From DASREM01 sp035652095 (GTDB lineage Bacteria > Acidobacteriota > Terriglobia > Terriglobales > Acidobacteriaceae), in the NCBI GenBank assembly GCA_035652095.1, contig DASREM010000055.1, forward strand, positions 324,574-388,573: 64,000 nt of DNA. The letters are read 5' to 3'. This document shows positions 17,609 to 24,633 of the stretch, one piece after another. The notes beneath the pieces are model-generated. The model did not search any database and was not told where the DNA came from. It was given only the letters and a program-made list of their open reading frames with translations. Position numbers and translations under genes: made by a program. Position 1 is the stretch's first letter. Every line of letters begins with the position of its first letter.

Positions 17609-18360
17609 AACGAGTAATCACAATCACTTTCCTCGCGGTCTTGGCTCTTTCGGCTGTGGCCCAGAATCGCGAGGCACGAACAGTCAAGTACGCAGCCAAG
17701 GACATCGTTCTGATTAAGGCGAAGCTCCGCTATACGACGCTGATTGTCCTCCCCCAGAACGAGAAGATTCTCGACTTCGTTACCGGAGACAAGGATTTCT
17801 GGGTGGTCGAAGGAACCCAGAATTTCTGTTACATCAAACCGGCGAAGCAAGGAACGAGCACGGACGTGACGCTGATTACTGCGTCGGGCAACGTGTATTC
17901 GTTCCTCGTGAAGGAAGTCGGAGAAAGCGATGATCCCGACGTGAAGGTGTTCATCGAGCCCAAGGATCAGTCCATCGTCCAGGCTATTAATGCTCCTCCC
18001 AAGTTCGTGCCATCGAGCGACGTGGAAGCGTCGCGTGTGCAGGCGGCAATTGCGGCAACTCGTGCGGAACGAGACAAAGAAACCTTCCGGTCCGACTATC
18101 CGGTGAACAGGCTGAAATTCGACTACGCCTTTGATAAGGACAAGAAGCCCTTTCTCGTGTCGGCGATCTATCACGATGACAGGTTCACGTACATCCGCTC
18201 CGCCGCACAAGAGAAGCCCACGCTATACGAGGTCAAAGACGGCTCACCGAATCTCATCAACTTTGATCTCCGGAACGGCGTTTATGTCGTGCCTAAAATC
18301 CTTGACTCCGGCTATCTCGTCATTGGGAAGCACCGCATGGATTTCAAGAGGCAGGAGTAG
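17605..18360 (+). CDS. virB9: VirB9/TrbG-type outer-membrane complex protein
   Basis: 251 residues with a signal peptide (MKRVITITFLAVLALSAVA). The N-terminal part (VKYAAKDIVLIKAKLRYTTL, then NEKILDFVTGDKDFW) is the VirB9/TrbG beta-sandwich, and the C-terminal domain includes YIRSAAQEKPTLYEV, typical of the VirB7-interacting domain. It starts in an ATGA overlap with virB4 and is followed by virB10, its core-complex partner. No VirB7 lipoprotein was seen. Confidence 0.88.
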   Translation: MKRVITITFLAVLALSAVAQNREARTVKYAAKDIVLIKAKLRYTTLIVLPQNEKILDFVTGDKDFWVVEGTQNFCYIKPAKQGTSTDVTLITASGNVYSFLVKEVGESDDPDVKVFIEPKDQSIVQAINAPPKFVPSSDVEASRVQAAIAATRAERDKETFRSDYPVNRLKFDYAFDKDKKPFLVSAIYHDDRFTYIRSAAQEKPTLYEVKDGSPNLINFDLRNGVYVVPKILDSGYLVIGKHRMDFKRQE

Positions 18361-18364
18361 TGCC

Positions 18365-19600
18365 ATGTCGCAGGTTAACGAAACTCAGAATCTGGCGCCC
18401 AACGTCCAAGACAAGCGAAAACCTGCTCCGGGCGTCCTGCCCAAGAATGCTCAGACTTGGGTTGTGATGGGCCTGACGGCGGTCATCATGATCATGCTTT
18501 GGGTGTCGGGGCCGGCGAAAGGCGCGAAATCATCTCAGAAGCCGGAGACTGCAAAGGCCGAAACGGTTGTTGGACTCAGTCCTGCGGAAATCGCGTCCCG
18601 CCTTGAGCAGGTACGGCGTGACCAGCAGACGCCTCTCACTCCGGCACAGCGTCTCTTCGGCCAACAGCCCGGACGTGTGGATGACCCGAATCCGTCTATA
18701 GCGAATCAAGGCTCCGCTCCGCCCGCGGAGCAAGATCCGATCAAACAAGATTTGCGTCGTCGGGAGTACATGGCGCGTTTCGCGTCCAACGTTTCGCTGA
18801 GCTATCGCTCGCCACAAGCTGGCGACCCAACCAAAATGGCTGCGGACCCGACAGCGCAATTGGCGTTGGATTTGTCAGCCCTTGAGATGCCGAGCCCTCC
18901 CCCAACTCCCCCTGCCAATGGCGTGCCGCAGGCATCGCAACTGTCCGCTAATTCTGAAGAGCCGTCGAAGAAGAGGAGCAATCCGAATTTCAATCAGTCG
19001 AGCGGCAAAGACTACGTGGTCTTTGAAGGGACAGTGCTTGAAACCACGCTGGTCACGAGATTGAACGGTGACTTCAGCGGTCCTGTCATTTGCATGATGA
19101 CCAATAGCATCTACTCCCACGACGGACAGCGCCTGCTCATACCTGCTGGCACAAAAGTCATGGGACAAACGAAGCGAGTCGAGGGCTTCGGTCAGACACG
19201 GCTCGCATTGGTCTTTCATCGGCTCATCATGCCGGACGGCTACTCCGTTGACCTCGATCAATTCCAGGGCTTGAACCAGATTGGAGAGACGGGTCTCAAA
19301 GACAAAGTTAATCATCACTACCTGCAAATATTTGGCGCATCCATCGCGGTTGGCGCGATCGGGGGCCTGGCCGAAGTCGGCACCAACACAACGAGTCTCG
19401 GACTTGCCGAGACTCCGGCAGATGCCTACCGACAGGGCGTCGCCACAAGCCTTTCGCAGTCGTCGATGCACATTCTGGACAGGTTCCTGAACCTGCTCCC
19501 AACGATCACCATTCGAGAAGGACACCGCGTGAAGGTGTACCTCATGCAAGACCTTCTCGTTCCCGACTACGCACAACACGAAATGCCCTCGGACATTTAA
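18365..19600 (+). CDS. virB10: VirB10/TrbI-type core-complex protein
   Basis: 411 residues from ATG 18365, preceded by CAGGAG. One inner-membrane helix (about 31-47) leads to a Pro-rich spacer (SPPPTPPANG near 180) and a C-terminal beta-barrel domain with YVVFEGTVLETTL, LLIPAGTKVMGQ and MPDGYSVDLDQFQG, all hallmarks of VirB10/TrbI. VirB10 spans the envelope and gates the channel. The conventional antenna region is represented by the stretch around IGETGLKDKVNHHY. Confidence 0.92.
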   Translation: MSQVNETQNLAPNVQDKRKPAPGVLPKNAQTWVVMGLTAVIMIMLWVSGPAKGAKSSQKPETAKAETVVGLSPAEIASRLEQVRRDQQTPLTPAQRLFGQQPGRVDDPNPSIANQGSAPPAEQDPIKQDLRRREYMARFASNVSLSYRSPQAGDPTKMAADPTAQLALDLSALEMPSPPPTPPANGVPQASQLSANSEEPSKKRSNPNFNQSSGKDYVVFEGTVLETTLVTRLNGDFSGPVICMMTNSIYSHDGQRLLIPAGTKVMGQTKRVEGFGQTRLALVFHRLIMPDGYSVDLDQFQGLNQIGETGLKDKVNHHYLQIFGASIAVGAIGGLAEVGTNTTSLGLAETPADAYRQGVATSLSQSSMHILDRFLNLLPTITIREGHRVKVYLMQDLLVPDYAQHEMPSDI

Positions 19601-19609
19601 GGAGCACCT

Positions 19610-20407
19610 ATGAAACGCAAAATCGCATTGATATCGCTTCTGCTGGCTTTCGCAGTCAGCCCTGTTTTCGCTCAACTTGGCAGCGGAATCGTGTACGACC
19701 CGACGAACTACCACAACGCCGTGCTGCGCTATCTGCAATTGCAGAAGCAACTGCAGCAGCTTCAGCAGTCATACAACGTCCACATGCAGCAATTCATGTT
19801 TATCCAGTCTCAGGCTCGCCAACTCCAGAACATGGTGGCACGGTATCGCGCCATTCCAACGCTCTGGACGAACCTGAGTGCGGCCAACACGCTCGGCAAC
19901 ACGTCCCGTTGGGTCAATGGCATCAACTCGGGAACTTACAGCATCGCGCAGCAGGGCTACGGGCAGATCAATAGGTCTTTGAACGATCCAACCGGAGTGA
20001 ACACCTACGACGGCCTCAAGCGTTCGTATGGGCTGGAAGAGTTATCAGATGGCTCCACGGTTAACAGTATGGCCACAATAGGCGAGATGCGGAATCATGC
20101 CCAGCAACTTGAGACGCACATCAAGCAACTCGAAGACGACTCGCTGTCGTCCGACTCTGATCTCAACACACAGGTCGCGGTCCTGAACAAGATCAATGCT
20201 GCCAGCATGTTGCTTGTTCGCACCATGCAGGACACAAACAAGCTTTTGGCGTCGCTGCTGGAACAGCAACTTGTGACGACCGAACGCAACCGCACGACGG
20301 GCGTTGGCACCATCAACACAGAGTTGTATCGGCAACAGCACTTCTCGGAAGCCATGAGTTTCACTGGCTCCATCCCGACACAGATTCAAACGCCGACGGG
20401 CCGGTAG
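19610..20407 (+). CDS. virB5: VirB5/TrbJ-type pilus-associated protein
   Basis: 265 residues with a clear signal peptide (ending VSPVFA). The mature N-terminus (GIVYDPTNYHNAVLRYLQ), then a Gln-rich coiled coil (QLQQLQQSYNVHMQQF), is the TrbJ/VirB5 signature. Members are periplasmic, sit at the pilus tip or base and help contact recipients. It lies between virB10 and virB6, as in Trb-type operons. Confidence 0.85.
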   Translation: MKRKIALISLLLAFAVSPVFAQLGSGIVYDPTNYHNAVLRYLQLQKQLQQLQQSYNVHMQQFMFIQSQARQLQNMVARYRAIPTLWTNLSAANTLGNTSRWVNGINSGTYSIAQQGYGQINRSLNDPTGVNTYDGLKRSYGLEELSDGSTVNSMATIGEMRNHAQQLETHIKQLEDDSLSSDSDLNTQVAVLNKINAASMLLVRTMQDTNKLLASLLEQQLVTTERNRTTGVGTINTELYRQQHFSEAMSFTGSIPTQIQTPTGR

Positions 20408-20421
20408 AGGGGGAGTATGCA

Positions 20422-21276
20422 ATGTTTGCTCCCGTCCAAGATCCGCTCACCTCCCTTGAAGACATTATTCGAGGGCTGATGACCTCGAAGCTCGACCTGT
20501 TCGTCGGGATGGGTCAGAACCTCTTCCGGGGTTTCGCGACCATCCTGATTGCCTGGTTCGGAGTTCAGTCGGCACTTTCAAGCGCGGAAGGTGGCGAAGG
20601 CTTCAACTTCGCCCGATTCAGCCGCTTGTTGCTTGTGATCGCGTTCTGTTTTGCGATGGTCAAGTACTACAGCACGCCGATTCCAGGCTTCGGAATGAGT
20701 TTCCCCGACTTGATCATGCAAGAGGCGTCGTCCCTCTCAAACAGCATTGGCATGGACCAGGCGCGTCTGATCGAAACCAAAGTGACTGAGGTCGAGCAGG
20801 GGATGGAACAGCCCAGCGCCATCAATTTCCACGAGACGCTGACGTTCGTTGTCCTGTACGTGATCTTGGCGACCATTCAAGCCGTCGTCCTGATGATTAT
20901 CGGCTTTGGATTGATCGCCCAAGCCGTGTTGTTGCTCGTCGGGCCGGTATTCGTTCCGTTCCTCGTTGTCCCAAAGATGGATTGGCTTTTCTGGGGCTGG
21001 TTCAAGGCCTTTCTTCAGTACTCGTTCTATCAGGTCGTGGCCAGCGCGTTCGTGTACATCTTCGGAAAACTACTGCTGGCGTTCTTCGCGATTGATACTG
21101 GCGGGATGACGGTCGAACAGTGGATGACCGCATTCCCTGCGATGTTCATCTTCCTGCTGATCGCTATATACGGGCTCCTCAAGATTCCAGCCTTGACGAA
21201 TCACCTCTTCAGCGGAGCGGCGGGAGCAGATTCGGGACTGGCGGCGGCAATGATCGCCTATATCAGTCGGGGGTAG
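20422..21276 (+). CDS. virB6: VirB6/TrbL-type polytopic membrane protein
   Basis: 284 residues with five or six hydrophobic helices, including FRGFATILIAWFGVQSAL, LVVLYVILATIQ-like and GLIAQAVLLLVGPVFVPF segments and a C-terminal Gly/Ala-rich tail. The PVFVPFLV/WLFWGWFKAFLQY block is typical of TrbL/VirB6, the inner-membrane channel component. GGGGG precedes its start, and it is four bases from virB8. Confidence 0.9.
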   Translation: MFAPVQDPLTSLEDIIRGLMTSKLDLFVGMGQNLFRGFATILIAWFGVQSALSSAEGGEGFNFARFSRLLLVIAFCFAMVKYYSTPIPGFGMSFPDLIMQEASSLSNSIGMDQARLIETKVTEVEQGMEQPSAINFHETLTFVVLYVILATIQAVVLMIIGFGLIAQAVLLLVGPVFVPFLVVPKMDWLFWGWFKAFLQYSFYQVVASAFVYIFGKLLLAFFAIDTGGMTVEQWMTAFPAMFIFLLIAIYGLLKIPALTNHLFSGAAGADSGLAAAMIAYISRG

Positions 21277-21280
21277 AGGC

Positions 21281-21964
21281 ATGAGCGCAGAAGGAAAACA
21301 GGACTCCAGTTTCAATGCCGCCAAGCAGCTCTACGCCGAACAGTTTGGCGATGCCATTGTCACGAACACGTATTTGAAGCTCGCGTTGTTGGCAATGGCC
21401 CTGGTCTCGGCTGGCTTGATCTATGCGAACGTGAGAACTGTTCGCATGGTTCAGAATTTCAAGCCACTGGTCATCCGCATCAATGACATCGGCAGAGCGG
21501 AGGCCGTCAAGTACGATACGCTCGGCTATAAGCCCCAAGACGCGGAGATCAAGTATTTCCTGAGCGATTTCTGCCGGCTCTATTACAGCCGGAACCGCTA
21601 TACGGTTCGCGACAATTTCAAGAAGTCACTGCTCTTCATGGAGGCCCAGCTCGCGAATAGCGTCGCCGAAGCTTACCGGAAGAATCACACAGTCGAGGGA
21701 TATCTCCAGGACTCCAGCGCCCCGGATATCGACATTGACGTAGGGAAGGTGTCGATTGAGGACTTACGCTCGGCTCCCTACAAGGCAACGGTTGATTTCT
21801 ACGAGATTGCCTATTCGCCAGCGGAACATGTCGAGATCAAGCGAAAGCTCTATACCGCACACTTCGTTTTTCTCTTTCGCGATTCGGTCCCGAACGATTT
21901 GATTCAGGCGAATCCGCTCGGCATCGCAATCACGTATTTCCGTGAGGATGAGGCATTCCAATGA
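21281..21964 (+). CDS. virB8: VirB8/TrbF-type assembly protein
   Basis: 227 residues. A cytoplasmic N-terminus (FNAAKQLYAEQFGDAIV) leads to one transmembrane helix (31-50) and a periplasmic NTF2-like domain containing AEIKYFLSDFCRLYYSRNRY, the VirB8/TrbF core. VirB8 nucleates the inner-membrane complex. It is the last recognised T4SS gene of the operon, and its stop overlaps the excisionase-like start (ATGA). Confidence 0.9.
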   Translation: MSAEGKQDSSFNAAKQLYAEQFGDAIVTNTYLKLALLAMALVSAGLIYANVRTVRMVQNFKPLVIRINDIGRAEAVKYDTLGYKPQDAEIKYFLSDFCRLYYSRNRYTVRDNFKKSLLFMEAQLANSVAEAYRKNHTVEGYLQDSSAPDIDIDVGKVSIEDLRSAPYKATVDFYEIAYSPAEHVEIKRKLYTAHFVFLFRDSVPNDLIQANPLGIAITYFREDEAFQ

Positions 21965-22203
21965 AAGCCAATGGCAACGGGAATCACATTCAAATTCAAG
22001 AGCGCAAGATGCCAGTCTCTTCTCAGGATGCCGCATTCGAGCCCTTGCTCGACAGTTCAGAGGCAGCCGCTCTGCTGAAGATCCATCCAAAAACACTTCA
22101 GAAGCTAGCCCGAAATGGCGAGATCGTGGCAGTTCAGATCGGCAAGCTTTGGCGATTCCGCGCGTCGGCCTTGAACGAATGGCTGGAAAAAATCGCGAGC
22201 TAA
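21961..22203 (+). CDS. Excisionase-like helix-turn-helix protein
   Basis: 80 residues with EPLLDSSEAAALLKIHPKTL, then LARNGEIVAVQIGKLWRFRA, a textbook HTH_17/excisionase domain. It is translationally coupled to virB8 and lies about 100 bp before the integrase. This position suits a recombination directionality factor whose expression is tied to that of the transfer operon. Confidence 0.8.
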   Translation: MKANGNGNHIQIQERKMPVSSQDAAFEPLLDSSEAAALLKIHPKTLQKLARNGEIVAVQIGKLWRFRASALNEWLEKIAS

Positions 22204-22300
22204 ATAATTTTCATGGATAGGCGAATAAAGATCGAAACGGCTTTTGCGAATGGGTTATTCTAAGCACGGCTGTCGGTGTCGTCTGAACAAAGGAGGAATC

Positions 22301-23527
22301 TTGTTCGGACGCACACGATATCAAGGAGGAAGTCTCCGATTAGAAGAGCGAAAGAGAGGCCCTGCCGTATGGGTTTACCGATGGTGGGAGAAAGACACCG
22401 AAGGAAAACCAATTCGCCGGAAAGCGCAGCTTGGAAACTTGGAGGAATACCCAAACGAGTCCAAGGCGCAAGCGGCAGCGGATGCACTTCGCTTAACCAT
22501 CAACGAACAAACCCCTCGTCAGCAGTTGAAGGAGATCACCATTGCGACTCTCGTTCAACACTATCGCGAACACGAGATGCCGGACGTTTTCTCCAAAAAG
22601 CGTCCGGGTATCGGGACAGTTTGCGAGCACGAAGAAGGGCGCAAGTCCTATTCGACGCAGGAAACTTACGAGGGCTACCTGAAAAAGTGGATCGTGCCGA
22701 GATGGGGGTCTTACCGACTCGGAGATGTCAAAGCAGTCCAGGTGGAACAGTGGCTGAAGACTGTGCCTCTGGCACGGGGCAGCAGGGCGAAGATCAGAAA
22801 CATCATGAGCGCCCTGTACAGCCACGCCATACGGTGGGAATGGACGGACAAGAATCCAATCACGCAAGTTCGTCAGAGCGCCAAACGCTCCAAGATTCCG
22901 ACCGTCTTGTCAGTGGAAGAGATTCAACGCCTCTTCTCCTGCATCAAGGAACCATGCCGGACTGCGGTGATTCTCGATGCGGTAAGCGGTTTGCGCGTGG
23001 GAGAACTGTTGGGATTGAAGTGGGAGGACGTGAGATTCGATCAGCTCGAATTGAACGTGACCCGCTCTGTTTCCCGTCAGGTCGTTACTCCGTGCAAGAC
23101 GGAAGTTTCACGCAAGCCGATTCCCATGAATGCAGAAATCGCAGAGATGCTTTGGAGATGGAGGCAGGAAGCTCCATACAACCAACCGGACGACTGGATT
23201 TTCGCAAGCCCACATCGGGCGGGAATCCAACCGTATTGGCCTGGATCGCTTTACAGGGCGCACCTAAAACCTGCGCTGCTGAGGGCGGGCATTTCTGTTC
23301 CAGTCGGCTGGCACACGCTAAGGCACAGTTTTGGAACCTTGATGAAAGCCAATGGGGAAGACATCAAGACCATCCAAGAACTGCTGCGCCACGCTACCTT
23401 CAAAGTCACAGCAGACACTTACACACAAGCCGTTACGCCGGTGAAACGCGATGCTCAAGCTCGGATTGCAAAGCTGATCATGGCGGATGGCTCCGCATCA
23501 AAAGCGATCACGCCGACTCTCCAATAA
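22301..23527 (+). CDS. int: Tyrosine-family site-specific integrase
   Basis: 408 residues from a TTG at 22301, chosen because AAGGAGG (22290-22296) lies just upstream; in-frame starts further up lack such a site. An AP2-like arm-binding N-terminus (GSLRLEERKRGPAVWVYRWW) and a SAM-like core-binding domain precede the catalytic domain. The active-site set is complete: R232 (SGLRVGELLG), H338 and R341 (WHTLRHSFGT), H364 (LLRHATFKV) and nucleophile Y374 (ADTYTQ). It ends 62 bp from the 3' end of tRNA-Glu, its likely target. Confidence 0.93.
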   Translation: MFGRTRYQGGSLRLEERKRGPAVWVYRWWEKDTEGKPIRRKAQLGNLEEYPNESKAQAAADALRLTINEQTPRQQLKEITIATLVQHYREHEMPDVFSKKRPGIGTVCEHEEGRKSYSTQETYEGYLKKWIVPRWGSYRLGDVKAVQVEQWLKTVPLARGSRAKIRNIMSALYSHAIRWEWTDKNPITQVRQSAKRSKIPTVLSVEEIQRLFSCIKEPCRTAVILDAVSGLRVGELLGLKWEDVRFDQLELNVTRSVSRQVVTPCKTEVSRKPIPMNAEIAEMLWRWRQEAPYNQPDDWIFASPHRAGIQPYWPGSLYRAHLKPALLRAGISVPVGWHTLRHSFGTLMKANGEDIKTIQELLRHATFKVTADTYTQAVTPVKRDAQARIAKLIMADGSASKAITPTLQ

Positions 23528-23532
23528 CCACT

Positions 23533-23550
23533 TGGACCCTAATGGACCCT
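23533..23550. repeat. Tandem TGGACCCT repeat beside the attachment site
   Basis: Two copies of TGGACCCT (23533-23540 and 23543-23550) separated by AA lie between the integrase stop and the tRNA 3' end. Short direct repeats next to an att core are often integrase arm-type binding sites; that role is inferred here. Confidence 0.45.
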
Positions 23551-23589
23551 GATTCAAAAGGGCCGATTTTTGTAAGTCTTTTGGAATCT

Positions 23590-23667
23590 TGGCGTCCCCG
23601 ACGGGATTTGAACCCGTGTTACCGCCGTGAAAGGGCGATGTCCTAGGCCGGGCTAGACGACGGGGAC
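23590..23667 (-). tRNA. tRNA-Glu (anticodon TTC)
   Basis: The complementary strand folds into a full cloverleaf. The acceptor is GTCCCCG/CGGGGAC, the discriminator G, and CCA is encoded (23590-23592). The D-arm contains GTCTAG...AGGAC, the anticodon loop is CTTTCAC with TTC at 23629-23631, and the T-arm has TTCAAAT. It is close to the E. coli tRNA-Glu sequence. Its 3' half is the probable attB/attR core of the ICE. Confidence 0.97.
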
Positions 23668-23703
23668 CACACACTTAAGGCAGGAGCCTGCGGCTGAGCT
23701 TTG

Positions 23704-23733
23704 ATGTTAGCAGCGCCCCCGTCGCAGTGTCAA
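23704..23733 (-). promoter_or_regulatory. Sigma-70-type promoter for tRNA-Glu
   Basis: On the minus strand TTGACA (23728-23733) and TAACAT (23704-23709) are separated by 18 bp and lie 36 bp before the tRNA 5' end. The -35 is a perfect consensus and the -10 matches four of six positions. Confidence 0.6.
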
Positions 23734-23965
23734 AAATACGCTGGACGGAATTCAATTCCCGGCTTCTGGATCATCTCAATGATCTCCCATTCTTTTTCTC
23801 CCGGCGCATGACGATTCGGAATCTTCTCCTGATCCTTAGCTCTGAAGAGCAACTTGTCCTGATGTTCGAGGCGTTAGGCAACTAGGCGGGCTTTTCTGGG
23901 TTCTGTACTCCCAATCAAATTCCCCCCACGGCCAGCGTCACACGATCCTTCAGTAGAATAGTGGC

Positions 23966-24568
23966 GTGAACGTCATGGCAGATCCTCTCTATTTCAATCT
24001 CTGGTTCTCCAGCTTCGAAGGCGAGGACATGCTGCCGCATGCGCTCTCGGTGATGCGGCAGTTCCCTTTCTCAACTCAGCGTCCCGGCGTGACGGCGATC
24101 GCCTTGCATCCGGTCTCGTGGAACGAGGCGACGATTCTCGAAGAACAGTTTAGTCCGGGAGTGGAACCGGAGGCCGCTGTCCTCATCGCTTCCGACCTTC
24201 TGCACGAGGATTACGCCTACGTCTTCGAAGCGCACTGGGACCTATGGGCTTTGGACCAAGCCCGCAAGGATTGGACGGTGCAGCCAGAGCAGGTGAGATT
24301 CATTGTGCGCGGCGTCGAGTTCGATGAGGGTGCATTCGAACAGGAAGGCCATATTCAGGTGGATTTCGGATCAGACAGTCCATTTTTGCAGGACCAGGTA
24401 GCCCTCACATCCGCAGCGGAAGCCAAGGTCCGCGCCAACGTGCAGAAACTCGTGGAGTTCACGACCCGGGTGGAAAAGAGTTCTGGCACAAGCGCGCGTC
24501 TGCTATGGTCGGAATCGGACGAAAACTTCGCACAAAAACTGATCGCGCGTCTGCAAAAATTGCAGTGA
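23966..24568 (+). CDS. Conserved hypothetical protein
   Basis: A soluble acidic protein of 200 residues, or 197 if the ATG at 23975 is used. It begins MADPLYFNLWFSSFEGEDML and has no signal, membrane segment or motif I recognise. No good Shine-Dalgarno precedes either start. A TAGAAT (23954-23959) ends seven bases before the GTG at 23966, which would fit a leaderless message. The codon pattern and length support a real gene. It is convergent with ppdK. Confidence 0.75.
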   Translation: MNVMADPLYFNLWFSSFEGEDMLPHALSVMRQFPFSTQRPGVTAIALHPVSWNEATILEEQFSPGVEPEAAVLIASDLLHEDYAYVFEAHWDLWALDQARKDWTVQPEQVRFIVRGVEFDEGAFEQEGHIQVDFGSDSPFLQDQVALTSAAEAKVRANVQKLVEFTTRVEKSSGTSARLLWSESDENFAQKLIARLQKLQ

Positions 24569-24582
24569 TAACCACCCGGCAA

Positions 24583-24614
24583 TAAAAAAGCCGGGAGTAT
24601 TCTGATCTCCCGGC
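24583..24614 (-). terminator. Intrinsic terminator of ppdK
   Basis: An 8-bp perfect stem (24590-24597 with 24607-24614) with a 9-nt loop is followed, reading the minus strand, by a run of Ts (24583-24589). It lies 19 bp after the ppdK stop. Confidence 0.85.
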
Positions 24615-24633
24615 CAGGAACGGGTTCGGCCCC

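Larger units (their letters stand above)
1..23593. mobile_element. Integrative conjugative element, right-hand part, inserted at tRNA-Glu
   Basis: A tyrosine integrase, excisionase-like proteins, a nearly complete VirB/Trb-type type IV secretion system, a VirD4 coupling protein and defence cargo form one block that ends at the 3' end of a tRNA-Glu gene. Beyond the tRNA the content changes at once to housekeeping genes. The integrase reads toward the tRNA 3' end, the usual layout of tRNA-targeting elements. The left boundary was not found: I saw no second copy of the tRNA 3' segment to the left, and a methylase gene is cut by the window edge, so the element probably continues upstream. No classical relaxase, VirB1 transglycosylase or VirB7 lipoprotein was recognised. 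Confidence 0.85.

Noticed and set aside
22276..23646. Open frame of 456 codons overlapping the integrase and running into the tRNA
   Set aside because: The integrase frame holds all catalytic residues; the alternative runs through the tRNA gene and has no recognisable domain.
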